Origin: Acidihalobacter sp. | GTDB taxonomy: Bacteria; Pseudomonadota; Gammaproteobacteria; DSM-5130; Acidihalobacteraceae | Reading direction: 5' to 3' | Assembly: GCA_027013225.1 (NCBI GenBank) | Contig: JALUXU010000067.1 | Span: forward strand, 1 to 64,000 | Length of the DNA stretch: 64,000 bases | Notes under the pieces: generated by a model | What the model was told of the DNA's origin: nothing | The model's input: only the letters and a program-made list of their open reading frames with translations | Database searches by the model: none | In this document: one piece after another, positions 1 to 8,636 of the stretch | Layout: each line of letters starts with the position of its first letter | How positions within the stretch are numbered: position 1 is the first letter of the stretch | Translations under genes and position numbers: made by a program

Positions 1-38
1 CAGAAGGTGGTGCGGTCAGTGGTGTCGGTCGGTGCCAT
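1..38 (-). CDS. 5' end of an unidentified gene (partial)
   Basis: A minus-strand ATG (complement of 36-38) has a good ribosome binding site, AGGAGA, six bases upstream (within 39-50). It opens a frame that runs off the window edge. Only about 12 residues are visible (MAPTDTTDRTTF), too few to name a family. The gene is divergent from the kinase at 77, so the two share about 38 bases of upstream DNA. The call rests on the ribosome binding site and an open frame only. Confidence 0.4.
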   Translation of the reverse strand, partial: MAPTDTTDRTTF

Positions 39-76
39 GGGATTCTCCTGCGTTGTGGTGAGGCAGGAGAAAGTCT

Positions 77-1990
77 GTGGCAGTAGGTGATCAGAGAACA
101 GGTGTCGATTCGTGGGCGCTTACTTTGCTGGGACGCTATCAGACTGCCTCAGCCTGGCAGGTGCTCAGGAAAATGCTGGATGATCCAAGCAAAACGGTGC
201 GGCAAACAGCGCTGGAAGCCTTGTCATCCCATTCTGAACAGGGTTTGGACATGGAAACGTTATTTCGACTTTTGCATGATGCCGCTGTAAGCATCCAAAA
301 TCAGGCGGTCGACATCATCATCCAGCGTGATCACCCCGAAACGCTGAAGCATGTCATCGATGTCCTACGCGATGAGTCTGAATACGTACGCCGTGCGGGT
401 GTAGAAGTCCTCAACGGAATTTGCGACACGCGATCGATCAGAACATTGCTTCATGCGATCAAGGATGATGATTGGTGGGTACGCGCACGCGCCGCGGATG
501 CCCTCGCCGCGATAGGTGGAGGAAGGGTGATCAAGGCCGTGGTGGAACTGTTGAGTGACGAAGATGAGGACATTCGCCGGTCAGCGATAGAGATTCTCAA
601 TTCGATCAAGGATGAACGATCTTTTATCTATCTCATGAATGCGGTGCGTGATACGGATTGGTGGGTGAGAGAACGGGCGGTGGATGCCTTGGGTAATCTC
701 GGTAACAAGGCTGCTGTTCCGGCTTTGTTACCGCTGCTGAAATCGGATGCGGCCACCTGCGTGGCGGCGCTGCGCGCCTTGTCCAAATTGGGCGATGTCG
801 AAGTCCTTGCTTCCGTGTTGCAAGCACTCGATAGAAAAGAGCCGACTGTACGTAGCGAAGCCATGCTGGCGTTGGTCGAATTGACTGATGCAAATCATTT
901 TTCCAAAGTTATGGAACGTCTGCTCGACGTTGCCAAACATGCCTCCGAAGATGAAATCCGAGAAGTGGCTGAGGACAGCGCGACCCGCCTGCAGGAGCGT
1001 TTCGAGCGCCCTGATCAGTCTATTGGGTCTTTGCAATCTATGGCAGAGGGCTTGAGAAAAGCGCGTATTGAAGTTAAAGCTTCTTCGGTAAAAGAAGCTC
1101 CCTTGCCGGAAGTTCCCGTCCTGCAGTCTCGACCTCTTGTCATCGATCAACTCAGGGCCGGCGAGGTATTGGGTGACCGTTACCGTTACATTCGTCGGGT
1201 TGGACGCGGCTCGTTCGGCACCGTCCTTTTGGCCGAGGACATGGAGCGTGGCGAAGATGTCATTCTCAAATCCTTGCATTCTCACATGGCCAACGAGGGC
1301 AACATGATCAAACGCTTTCAGCGCGAACATGAACTGGCGAAAAGCGTTGAGCATCGTAATATCATCAGAATTTATGATTTTTTCATCATCGGAGGGCTTT
1401 ATACGATCAGCATGGAATATTTCGCCTCAACGCCTTTATCGGCCGACATCAAGGCAAAGGTGCCCTTGGGCGTGGACAGGAGCATAGCCATCATCCACGA
1501 TGTGGCCTCTGGGATGATGGCCGCGCATGCCCAGGGCATCGTGCATCGAGATCTTAAACCGGCCAACATTCTTATTGATGAACACAATGTGGTGAAAGTC
1601 GTGGACTTTGGGGTATCTGCGGCTGTGGACGGAGGGGATACGCGATTGACGCGTACCGGATTGCTGGTGGGCACGCCGCGTTATATGGCGCCTGAACAGA
1701 TCTTGGGTAAGCCGGTGGATGAACGCACCGACATCTATAGCCTGGGGGTGATTTTCTACGAAATGCTGACGGGAAGCCCGCCATTCAGCGGAAATGACAA
1801 TGTCTCGGTGATGTATCAACACGTCACTGGCAAGGCGCCGGCGCCGCATGAACGCAATCCGGAAATCTCCCGTATTCTCAGCACGATGGTCATGCGCATG
1901 ATGGCTAAGGAACCGGAAAAACGGTTTCAGAAGATGAAAGATGTCCGTCGCACCCTCGATGCGTTCATGTCAAAATATCACCGGCGCTGA
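77..1990 (+). CDS. HEAT-repeat Ser/Thr protein kinase (Hanks type)
   Basis: This is a cytoplasmic protein kinase of 637 residues. Residues 1 to about 310 are tandem HEAT/PBS-lyase-like helical repeats; two contain a DDDWWVRARAAD-like or DTDWWVRERAVD-like unit. Residues about 365-637 are a complete Hanks-type kinase. It has a glycine loop (VGRGSFGTV, near 374), the lysine in VILK (near 397), the catalytic loop HRDLKPAN (near 488), DFG (near 508) and the APE-type motif in GTPRYMAPEQ (near 532), so it should be active. No membrane segment is seen. The GTG start at 77 is preceded by AGGAGA at 65-70. The gene ends 15 bases before a PilT-like ATPase gene and is probably cotranscribed with it. HEAT repeats usually bind proteins, so the retraction ATPases downstream are plausible partners or targets; that is inference. 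Confidence 0.9.
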   Translation: MAVGDQRTGVDSWALTLLGRYQTASAWQVLRKMLDDPSKTVRQTALEALSSHSEQGLDMETLFRLLHDAAVSIQNQAVDIIIQRDHPETLKHVIDVLRDESEYVRRAGVEVLNGICDTRSIRTLLHAIKDDDWWVRARAADALAAIGGGRVIKAVVELLSDEDEDIRRSAIEILNSIKDERSFIYLMNAVRDTDWWVRERAVDALGNLGNKAAVPALLPLLKSDAATCVAALRALSKLGDVEVLASVLQALDRKEPTVRSEAMLALVELTDANHFSKVMERLLDVAKHASEDEIREVAEDSATRLQERFERPDQSIGSLQSMAEGLRKARIEVKASSVKEAPLPEVPVLQSRPLVIDQLRAGEVLGDRYRYIRRVGRGSFGTVLLAEDMERGEDVILKSLHSHMANEGNMIKRFQREHELAKSVEHRNIIRIYDFFIIGGLYTISMEYFASTPLSADIKAKVPLGVDRSIAIIHDVASGMMAAHAQGIVHRDLKPANILIDEHNVVKVVDFGVSAAVDGGDTRLTRTGLLVGTPRYMAPEQILGKPVDERTDIYSLGVIFYEMLTGSPPFSGNDNVSVMYQHVTGKAPAPHERNPEISRILSTMVMRMMAKEPEKRFQKMKDVRRTLDAFMSKYHRR

Positions 1991-2005
1991 CATAAGGAGT
2001 CGCTC

Positions 2006-3103
2006 TTGCCGCGAATCGACGCCTTTTTGAAACTGGGTAGGGAGCAGGGGTGCTCAGATATCCATCTGGCAGTCGGTGTTCCTCCTTTGTTGAGGATGAA
2101 CGGTGACATCATGCCAATCAAATTTCGCGAGCTGGGCGAGCGGGAGTTGCAAGGGTATTTGTTCGAATTGCTGACAGAAAACCAGAGGGCGGATTTTCGA
2201 CGCGGAGAGGATCTGGACTTTTCCTATATGTCCGAGGAAGCGGGCCGTTTCAGAGTGAATGTATTCCGTAAGTCGACCGGCATCGGTGCTACATTTCGGC
2301 ACATCCCCATGCAAACCCCTTCCCTGTCAGAACTGGGTCTGCCGCCCGTCATCAACAAACTGGCCGATCATCATCAAGGAATGTTGCTGGTTACGGGCTC
2401 GACGGGAACGGGAAAATCCACCACGCTGGCTGCGATCATCGATCACATCAATCGACAGCGGGCGGTGAATATCCTCACCCTGGAAGATCCAATTGAATTC
2501 GTCCATCAAAGCCGCAAGGCGCAGGTTGTGCAGAGGGAGGTGGGCACTCATTTGCCGGATTTCACCACCGGCCTGCGGGCCGCGCTGCGCGAGGATCCGG
2601 ATGTCATCATGGTGGGTGAGTTACGCGATCCAGAATCCATCATGATGGCCATGGTGGCGGCGGAAACAGGCCATTTGGTGCTAGGCACCCTGCATACCAC
2701 GACCGCGATCAAAACCATAGACCGGATCATCGACGCCCTGCCCGCGGAGCAACGGGAGCAGGGCAAGAGTTTTCTCTCTCAGAATCTTCGCGGAGTGGTG
2801 ACCCAGATTTTGGTTAAAACGGCCGATGGGAGAGGTCGCCGCGCCATTGTCGAGACACTCGTTATGAACCATGCCATAGGGAAATTGCTGTTGGCGGATA
2901 AAACACACCAAATCCCCTCCGTGATGCAAACAGGTCGCGATCAGGGTATGCAACTGTTGGATCAGGCCTTGCTCGAAGCCATTGGCCGCAAGGAAATCGA
3001 TCCGAACGACGCCTATCTTTACGCGCAAGACAAGAAACAGTTTCAGCGTTTCGTCACGGATGCCGAACTACTGCCGAGGATCCATACGCCAGGAGGCCAC
3101 TGA
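2006..3103 (+). CDS. PilT/PilU-like type IV pilus retraction ATPase (copy 1)
   Basis: This is a secretion-type hexameric ATPase of the PilT/PilU family, 365 residues. Family members power pilus retraction from the cytoplasmic face of the inner membrane. The N-terminal PAS-like domain carries the CSDIHLAVGVPP motif. Walker A is GSTGTGKSTT (near residue 130), Walker B with Asp box is DPDVIMVGELRD (near 197), and the His box is in GTLHTTT. TTG is taken as start because AAGGAG lies eight bases upstream at 1994-1999. The C-terminal region ends in an acidic and aromatic tail rather than the usual PilT AIRNLIRE stretch, which is only loosely kept (AIGKLLLADK). It overlaps the second copy by one base (TGATG). 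No pilin or other pilus gene is in the window, so a role in twitching is unproven. Confidence 0.85.
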   Translation: MPRIDAFLKLGREQGCSDIHLAVGVPPLLRMNGDIMPIKFRELGERELQGYLFELLTENQRADFRRGEDLDFSYMSEEAGRFRVNVFRKSTGIGATFRHIPMQTPSLSELGLPPVINKLADHHQGMLLVTGSTGTGKSTTLAAIIDHINRQRAVNILTLEDPIEFVHQSRKAQVVQREVGTHLPDFTTGLRAALREDPDVIMVGELRDPESIMMAMVAAETGHLVLGTLHTTTAIKTIDRIIDALPAEQREQGKSFLSQNLRGVVTQILVKTADGRGRRAIVETLVMNHAIGKLLLADKTHQIPSVMQTGRDQGMQLLDQALLEAIGRKEIDPNDAYLYAQDKKQFQRFVTDAELLPRIHTPGGH

Positions 3104-4164
3104 TGGCGAGAGTCGATGCATTGCTGGATGACCTCCTTGCGCGGGGGGGCTCAGATCTCCATCTGATTGCCGGACAGCCGATGCGGATGCGCATCGATGG
3201 AGAGTTGGAAGTTTGCGCGGATACGCCTCTGGATGCAGATGAAGTAGCTGAAATGGCGGGAGAAATTCTTAATGAACGTGCTCGCCGACAGTTCGACAAG
3301 GAAGACGGCGCCGATTTCTCACATGAGCTGAACGAGCGTGCCCGCTTTCGGGTCAACCTGTTCCGACATATCGGAGGCGTAGGCATGGTTCTGCGCGCCA
3401 TTCCGGCCGAAGCCCTGAGCCTCGAACAGCTCGATATGCCCGCGGCGGCGCGAAGCCTCTGTCTTTACAAGCAAGGTCTGGTTCTGGTGACCGGAAAAAC
3501 CGGTTCTGGGAAATCGACCACTTTGGCGGCCATGGTGGATGCAATCAACGAGACCCGTCGGGGACACATCCTTACAATCGAAGATCCCATAGAGTTCGTA
3601 CACCGGCGAAAACGTTGCCTTATCAGTCAACGCGAAGTCGGCCGCCATGCAAAGAGCTTTGCATCGGCCTTGCGTTCCGCCTTGCGAGAGGATCCGGATG
3701 TGATTCTGGTCGGCGAATTGCGCGATCTGGAAACGATCAGCCTGGCCGTTACAGCGGCCGAAACCGGCATACTCGTGTTTGGAACCTTGCATACCAGCCG
3801 TGCCGACGTGACCGTCGATCGAATTATCAATTCTTTCCCGGCTGGAAAACAGTCTCAGGTGCGCATCATGTTGTCCACCTCACTGCGTGGCGTCATCGCT
3901 CAACAGCTGGTACGCAGAGCGGATGGTCAAGGGCGGGTGGCAGCCACAGAAATTTTGCTCAATACCCCGGCCGTATCCAATTTGATCCGCGACGGCAAGA
4001 CTTCACAGCTTGAAAATGTAATGCAGAGCGGAGCCATGCTCGGCATGCATACCATGGATGGAGAATTGCGGCGCCTCATGGACGCGGGCATCGTCACTGG
4101 CCAAGAAGCCTATCGGCACGCAATCAACAAGGAAAATTTCCAGCCTTTTGCGGCCGGGATGTAG
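3103..4164 (+). CDS. PilT/PilU-like type IV pilus retraction ATPase (copy 2)
   Basis: This second PilT-family ATPase has 353 residues and is clearly homologous to, but diverged from, copy 1. The N-terminal domain has GSDLHLIAGQP. Walker A is GKTGSGKSTT (near residue 130), Walker B/Asp box is DPDVILVGELRD (near 196), the His box is GTLHTS, and the C-terminal AVSNLIRDGKTSQ resembles the PilT AIRNLIRE region. It starts at the ATG inside the copy 1 stop (TGATG), so the two are translationally coupled. PilT and PilU commonly occur as such pairs and form mixed retraction motors. Which copy plays which part cannot be read from motifs. It converges with the anti-sigma gene, 16 bases from its stop. 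Confidence 0.85.
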   Translation: MARVDALLDDLLARGGSDLHLIAGQPMRMRIDGELEVCADTPLDADEVAEMAGEILNERARRQFDKEDGADFSHELNERARFRVNLFRHIGGVGMVLRAIPAEALSLEQLDMPAAARSLCLYKQGLVLVTGKTGSGKSTTLAAMVDAINETRRGHILTIEDPIEFVHRRKRCLISQREVGRHAKSFASALRSALREDPDVILVGELRDLETISLAVTAAETGILVFGTLHTSRADVTVDRIINSFPAGKQSQVRIMLSTSLRGVIAQQLVRRADGQGRVAATEILLNTPAVSNLIRDGKTSQLENVMQSGAMLGMHTMDGELRRLMDAGIVTGQEAYRHAINKENFQPFAAGM

Positions 4165-4180
4165 CACAAGCGACATCTCA

Positions 4181-4927
4181 TCAGGCATTGACATAGAACC
4201 AACCCTGGCGCAAACGTTTGACGATTTCCTGAACTGCGGATGGGGCAACCCGTACCTGATGCATCAATTCGATTGGGAAACCATTTTTTGAGTTCAGGTA
4301 ATTTAGCCCGGCGCCGCAGGCGACGACATGTAAATTCGGGTATTTCTTCAAGAGGGCTTGAACCTGTTGGGCATAAGGATTATTGCCCGCGCGCAATAAT
4401 TCCAATGCCCCGCCGTTGACGATCAGTTCCACTTTCATTCCCTGCTTGCCATAGGTTGCCAGAAGTTTTTTCGCCTGATCGAGCGTATGGGTGAAAGTTA
4501 CATGGTTCTCTGAGGCCACATGCAGGAGAACCCGCTTGGGATTTGTGCTAAAGCCGGTTTTTTGCAAACCGACGGCACCCATTTGATTCAATGTCGCGCG
4601 CAAAGAAGGTGTGCCGGAGTTTTCAGTGAAGCGGCCGAGCGCAAAACTGAAAATCATCAGCAACATCACGGCCACCATGCCCGCCAGTGGCCGCCAGTGC
4701 GATAATGACGAGAATGAATCGCGTCGGAAAAGGTTATTTGCAGGCTCGGGTGGTTGCATGAATGCCTGTCGAACGAGTTCTTTGGTGTCTTGTAGTTCAT
4801 GAATCTCCGTCCGCAGGGTTTCGTCGCGGCGCATCATTTGTAGCACTTCGAGACGATCGGCGGGACTCAATTCATCATCCACATAGGCGTGCAACCAGTA
4901 CTGAGAAAAGCGATTCCCAAGATTCAT
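4181..4927 (-). CDS. anti-sigma factor fused to a DsrE-like domain
   Basis: This single-pass membrane protein of 248 residues probably controls the ECF sigma factor encoded just upstream. Residues 1-60 resemble an anti-sigma N-terminus (YVDDELSPADRLEVLQMM) but lack the zinc HxxxCxxC motif. Residues about 81-99 form one hydrophobic helix. Residues about 130-248 match the DsrE/DsrF-like fold: VLLHVASENHVTFTHTLDQA, then VELIVNGGALELL, then a single conserved-type cysteine (about C204, in VVACGAG), ending in the family-like GWFYVNA. DsrE-family proteins relay sulfur or act in redox chemistry. With one helix and a cytoplasmic anti-sigma end, the DsrE part should face the periplasm (inference). The ATG overlaps the sigma stop by four bases (ATGA). 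The fusion is unusual and the anti-sigma assignment rests partly on context. Confidence 0.75.
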   Translation of the reverse strand: MNLGNRFSQYWLHAYVDDELSPADRLEVLQMMRRDETLRTEIHELQDTKELVRQAFMQPPEPANNLFRRDSFSSLSHWRPLAGMVAVMLLMIFSFALGRFTENSGTPSLRATLNQMGAVGLQKTGFSTNPKRVLLHVASENHVTFTHTLDQAKKLLATYGKQGMKVELIVNGGALELLRAGNNPYAQQVQALLKKYPNLHVVACGAGLNYLNSKNGFPIELMHQVRVAPSAVQEIVKRLRQGWFYVNA

Positions 4928-5478
4928 TTTATCCTCCTGAGCCGTGATGTTCGCACAGGCGCTTCGCTGAGATCGGACAATGCCGTCTGTAATGCTTTGC
5001 GGGCGCGATTGAGACGGCTCATCACGGTGCCAATGGGGATACTCATGATATCAGCGACTTCCGCATAGGCGAATCCGTTGATATCCACCAAAGTCACGAC
5101 TTCCCTTTGCCCTAGCGGCAAACAGGCAATCGCGGATCGAACGGCGTCGATAGTTTGTTGGCGCTGATTGAACTTTTCCGGACAGTCTTCGCAAGGAATG
5201 ATTTCATCGTCAAGGGATGATTCTGGGCGTTTTTGGCGCAGATAGGTGCGCCAGCAATTGTGCAAAATACTGTACATCCAGCTTTCTATTCTTTCCAGCT
5301 CTCGCAACTGATCCAATTTCTGCAGTGCCTTTATGAGGGTCTCTTGGACAAGGTCATCGGCTAGAGCTGGCTCGCAGCACCACGCATAGGCCATTCGGTA
5401 AAGCCGAGGCCGGCAGGCCGCAATCCTTTTTTTGAGTTCGGATCTGATTTTATGTGATTGCATTTTTGTCAAGTTCAT
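4924..5478 (-). CDS. ECF-family RNA polymerase sigma factor
   Basis: This sigma-70 family extracytoplasmic-function sigma factor has 184 residues, the usual size. Region 2 is visible around residues 25-90 (ALADDLVQETLIKAL, then RIESWMYSILHNCWRTYLR). Region 4 lies around 115-165 (CLPLGQREVVTLVDINGFAYAEVADIM, then IGTVMSRLNRARKAL), a typical helix-turn-helix. The linker holds two cysteines (CEDC). The start has a strong ribosome binding site (GGAGGAAAG, complement of about 5485-5493). It overlaps the anti-sigma gene by four bases, the usual sigma/anti-sigma arrangement. The upstream DNA is strikingly AT-rich and would hold its promoter, but no ECF-type autoregulatory promoter could be assigned. 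Confidence 0.9.
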   Translation of the reverse strand: MNLTKMQSHKIRSELKKRIAACRPRLYRMAYAWCCEPALADDLVQETLIKALQKLDQLRELERIESWMYSILHNCWRTYLRQKRPESSLDDEIIPCEDCPEKFNQRQQTIDAVRSAIACLPLGQREVVTLVDINGFAYAEVADIMSIPIGTVMSRLNRARKALQTALSDLSEAPVRTSRLRRIK

Positions 5479-5711
5479 TGTCGTCTTTCCTCCCTATCCT
5501 GACGCTCAGGATAACCTTATTATTTCAACTTAACAAATTGATTTAATTGAAATATATCAAATTATAATAATAATCTTATATGCCTATACTTTTGATTATA
5601 GGACCGCAGTCTCCTTCGCTGTTTTCCGGCTGACTACTCTCAAGCCGAAGTTGCGCTGAATGGATCGTCTGTTTAGACTTTTCGCCCCTTTTCCTTATCT
5701 CCTGCGTTCTC
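5479..5711. other. AT-rich divergent intergenic region
   Basis: This divergent spacer lies between the sigma factor and metX. Roughly 5508-5600 is strongly AT-rich, unlike its GC-rich right neighbour, and probably holds promoters for one or both sides. I could not assign a specific -35/-10 pair, and found no RNA gene or long hairpin. Composition changes sharply at metX, which may mark an old junction. Confidence 0.4.
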
Positions 5712-6860
5712 ATGCCCGAAACCCTTCCGGACAATTCCGTTGGTTTGGTGACTCCCAAGACGCAGACGTTCGAAACGCCACTGGCGCTCGATTGCGGGCG
5801 CACGCTGCCGCGTTTCGAGCTGATCTACGAAACCTACGGCGAGCTCAACCCGGCCCGCGACAACGCCGTGCTGGTCTGCCATGCGCTGTCCGGAGATCAT
5901 CACGCGGCGGGGTATCATTCGCTCAGCGACCGCAAGCCCGGCTGGTGGGAGGCGGCCATCGGCCCGGGCAAGCCGCTGGACACCAACCGCTTCTTCATTG
6001 TGGCGCCGAACAATCTGGGCGGTTGCAAGGGCTCCACCGGCCCGGCCTCGATCAACCCCGAAACCGGCCGTCCTTATGGCGCCGACTTTCCTATCGTGAC
6101 CGTGCGCGACTGGGTGCGCAGTCAGGCGCTGCTCGCCGATGCCCTGGGTATAGCGCAATGGGCGGCGGTGGTGGGCGGCAGCCTGGGCGGCATGCAGGTC
6201 ATGCAGTGGGCCATCGACCTTCCCGAGCGGCTGCGCCATGCGGTGGTGATCGCCGCCGCGCCCAAGCTGTCGGCGCAAAACATCGCCTTCAACGAGGTCG
6301 CGCGCCAGGCGATCATGTCCGATCCGGATTTTCACGCCGGCCATTTCTACGAACATGGCACGGTGCCGCGGCGCGGCCTGATGCTGGCGCGGATGCTGGG
6401 GCACATCACCTATCTTTCCGACAGCGCCATGCGCGAGAAATTCGGCCGCGAGCTGCGCGAGGGGCGGCTCAACTTCGGTTTCGACGTGGAGTTCCAGGTC
6501 GAAAGCTATCTGCGTTATCAGGGCCAGAGTTTCGTCGATCGTTTCGATGCCAATACCTATCTGCTGATGACCAAGGCGCTGGATTATTTCGACCCGGCCG
6601 CGGAATTCGATCACGATCTGGCCGCGGCCTTTCGCCGTGCGCAGGCGCGTTTCCTGGTCATTTCCTTTACCAGCGACTGGCGCTTTTCGCCTGAACGCTC
6701 GCGCGAGATCGTGCGCGCCCTGCTCGACGCCGACCGCGCGGTGAGCTATGCCGAAATCGAGGCCACCCAGGGGCACGATGCGTTCTTGCTTCCCATTCCG
6801 CAATACATGAAAGTGCTGGGCAGCTACATGCGCGGGGTCGCCGCGGAGCGTGCGTCATGA
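5712..6860 (+). CDS. metX: homoserine O-acyltransferase
   Basis: This alpha/beta-hydrolase-fold acyltransferase of 382 residues acylates L-homoserine at the start of methionine synthesis. The catalytic triad is visible: nucleophile Ser in [10 protein letters not shown], Asp in SFTSDWRF and His in TQGHDAF. Other MetX hallmarks are [12 protein letters not shown] and [14 protein letters not shown]. Whether the donor is acetyl-CoA or succinyl-CoA cannot be told; gammaproteobacterial MetX enzymes linked to metW are often succinyltransferases. No clear Shine-Dalgarno precedes the ATG at 5712. The stop overlaps the metW start by four bases (ATGA), the common metXW arrangement. The gene is distinctly GC-rich compared with the sigma and PilT genes to its left. 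Confidence 0.95.
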   Translation: MPETLPDNSVGLVTPKTQTFETPLALDCGRTLPRFELIYETYGELNPARDNAVLVCHALSGDHHAAGYHSLSDRKPGWWEAAIGPGKPLDTNRFFIVAPNNLGGCKGSTGPASINPETGRPYGADFPIVTVRDWVRSQALLADALGIAQWAAVVGGSLGGMQVMQWAIDLPERLRHAVVIAAAPKLSAQNIAFNEVARQAIMSDPDFHAGHFYEHGTVPRRGLMLARMLGHITYLSDSAMREKFGRELREGRLNFGFDVEFQVESYLRYQGQSFVDRFDANTYLLMTKALDYFDPAAEFDHDLAAAFRRAQARFLVISFTSDWRFSPERSREIVRALLDADRAVSYAEIEATQGHDAFLLPIPQYMKVLGSYMRGVAAERAS

Positions 6861-7459
6861 GCCTGCGGCCGGATTTCGCTCTGATCAGTGAATGGATCGC
6901 CCCAGGTTCCCGGGTGCTCGATTTAGGCTGCGGCGATGGCACCTTGCTGCGGCACTTGCGCGAAACCCGGCAAGTGAGCGGCTACGGCCTGGAAATCGAC
7001 GACGCCAACATTGTGCGCTGCCTGGATAACGGCGTGGATGTGATTCAGAGCGACTTGAATGAGGGGCTGTCGGAATTCTTCGACGACGATTCCTTCGATT
7101 ACGTGATCATGACACAGACCCTGCAGGCCATGCGTCACCCCGACCGGCTGATCGAAGAGATGGCGCGGGTCGGCAGGGAAGGCATCGTCACCTTTCCCAA
7201 CATGGCGCACTGGAAAAACCGGCTGCAGTTGGCCGTGGGCGGGCGCATGCCGGTCAGCCGTGTGTTGCCCTATGCCTGGTATGACACGCCCAACATCCAT
7301 CTATGCACCCTGCACGATTTCGAGCGTCTGTGTGAGGAGAAGGGGCTGCGGATCCTGGAGCGGGCGGTGGTGGATGCCGGCCACCGCAAGCGGCGTCTCG
7401 CGGCTTTGCTGCCGAATCTGATGAGCGAAATCGCTGTCTACCGTTTCACGCGGGCCTGA
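6857..7459 (+). CDS. metW: methionine biosynthesis protein MetW
   Basis: This is a SAM-dependent methyltransferase-fold protein of 200 residues. The SAM-binding motif is [15 protein letters not shown] (near residues 20-35), followed by GYGLEID and an [17 protein letters not shown] motif typical of MetW. MetW is genetically linked to MetX and thought to assist its activity or homoserine acylation; the chemistry is not well defined. It overlaps metX by four bases and is presumably translated with it. Its 3' end overlaps the convergent VanZ-like gene by 14 bases, leaving no room for a terminator between them. Confidence 0.93.
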   Translation: MSLRPDFALISEWIAPGSRVLDLGCGDGTLLRHLRETRQVSGYGLEIDDANIVRCLDNGVDVIQSDLNEGLSEFFDDDSFDYVIMTQTLQAMRHPDRLIEEMARVGREGIVTFPNMAHWKNRLQLAVGGRMPVSRVLPYAWYDTPNIHLCTLHDFERLCEEKGLRILERAVVDAGHRKRRLAALLPNLMSEIAVYRFTRA

Positions 7460-8636
7460 GCGGCACGCGCCAGGCCAGGATCCACACCACCCAACCCACC
7501 AGGGCATCGGTGATGTCTGGAATGCGTCCCGGCACCCATTGCTGATGCCATTCGAGGGCGAACCAGCCGAGAAACAGGCACACACCGCCCGCCCAGTCGG
7601 CAGCGCGCGCCCAGCGGCCGGTTCCGGCCAGCGTCCGCGCCGCTGTGGCTAGCGCCAGCGCAATCCACACCGTTGCCAGCAGACCGCCGAATCCGGGCAG
7701 CGTACCGATCTGGCGGGCGAACGGCACCCAGTTGAAGGAATAAAAATGATCACCGTGACCGCGGCGCAGTTCGTCGATGACCAGCATGCTCGCCACCGCG
7801 AGTCCGGCGAGCGCCGCACGCTGGCGCGCCGTCTGCCAGCCGAAGGACGCCAGCAGGAAGACGGCCAGCAGCGTGGCCAGCAGGTATTCGGCCGACAGCG
7901 CCTGATCCACGATTACGACCTTGAGCACGGCGACCCCAGCCATCGCCAGCGCGATCAATGGCAGCGACGGCGGGCGTAGAGCGATACGCGCCAGTAGCCC
8001 GATGCCGAACAGCTCGCAGGCATCGCAGAGAAATTTCCACATCTCGAACTGTTGCGGATGCAGGGCCGTCTCCAGCAAAGGTCGCAAACCCTGCTTAATG
8101 GTCGACATATCCGGCGAAGGCACATAGGGAAACAGCTCGGCGGCCATCCACAAGGCGGTGGCGAGCAGCGCCAGCATGGGCAGGGTGCCGGCTTCCACCC
8201 AGCCCCGGTAGATCAGCCGCAGCCAGGTACCGCTCAGCGTGTCATGGGCGAAGAACTGGGCCAGCAGCACGCCAATCAGGGCGCCCAGCGTGTTGTGCGT
8301 GATATCGGCGATCGAAGTGACGCGCCCCGGCAGGGCTTCTTGCAGGAATTCCACGCAAAAGCTCAGCCCGAAACCGGCGGCCAGCGCCAGCAGGGCAGAG
8401 GGCAGACGCCCGATCCGGCGCCAGGCGACCGCGAACAAAAAGCCTAGCGGCACATACGCCAATATATTGACCAGGATGTCCGAGCGCGCGTCATAGCGCG
8501 GCCAGGGGTAGCTAAGCGGATCGCGCCACACGAGTGGCGGATGCCAGTCCAGCGGGAACAGGCTGGCATAGGCGATCAGCAGGAGATAGAGCAGGCTGAG
8601 CCAGAACAGCGGTGAAGGCCGCCGACGGTGGATCAT
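7446..8636 (-). CDS. VanZ-like family membrane protein
   Basis: This polytopic inner-membrane protein of 396 residues has around ten hydrophobic helices. The N-terminal half matches the VanZ family: LLIAYASLFPLDW, then SDILVNILAYVPLGFLFA and VEFLQEALPGRVTSIADITHN. The C-terminal half is a further set of hydrophobic segments. VanZ-like proteins are of poorly known function; the founding member gives low-level teicoplanin resistance. I start it at the ATG overlapping the TerB stop (ATGA, 8633-8636). A longer in-frame extension upstream would lie entirely inside the TerB gene and has no family-like residues. It is probably translationally coupled to TerB. Confidence 0.8.
   Translation of the reverse strand: MIHRRRPSPLFWLSLLYLLLIAYASLFPLDWHPPLVWRDPLSYPWPRYDARSDILVNILAYVPLGFLFAVAWRRIGRLPSALLALAAGFGLSFCVEFLQEALPGRVTSIADITHNTLGALIGVLLAQFFAHDTLSGTWLRLIYRGWVEAGTLPMLALLATALWMAAELFPYVPSPDMSTIKQGLRPLLETALHPQQFEMWKFLCDACELFGIGLLARIALRPPSLPLIALAMAGVAVLKVVIVDQALSAEYLLATLLAVFLLASFGWQTARQRAALAGLAVASMLVIDELRRGHGDHFYSFNWVPFARQIGTLPGFGGLLATVWIALALATAARTLAGTGRWARAADWAGGVCLFLGWFALEWHQQWVPGRIPDITDALVGWVVWILAWRVPLRPA

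Noticed and set aside
5673-6803. A long open frame on the minus strand (376 codons) antisense to metX
   Set aside because: It mirrors a GC-rich gene, has no family sequence and no ribosome binding site; metX is unmistakable on the plus strand.
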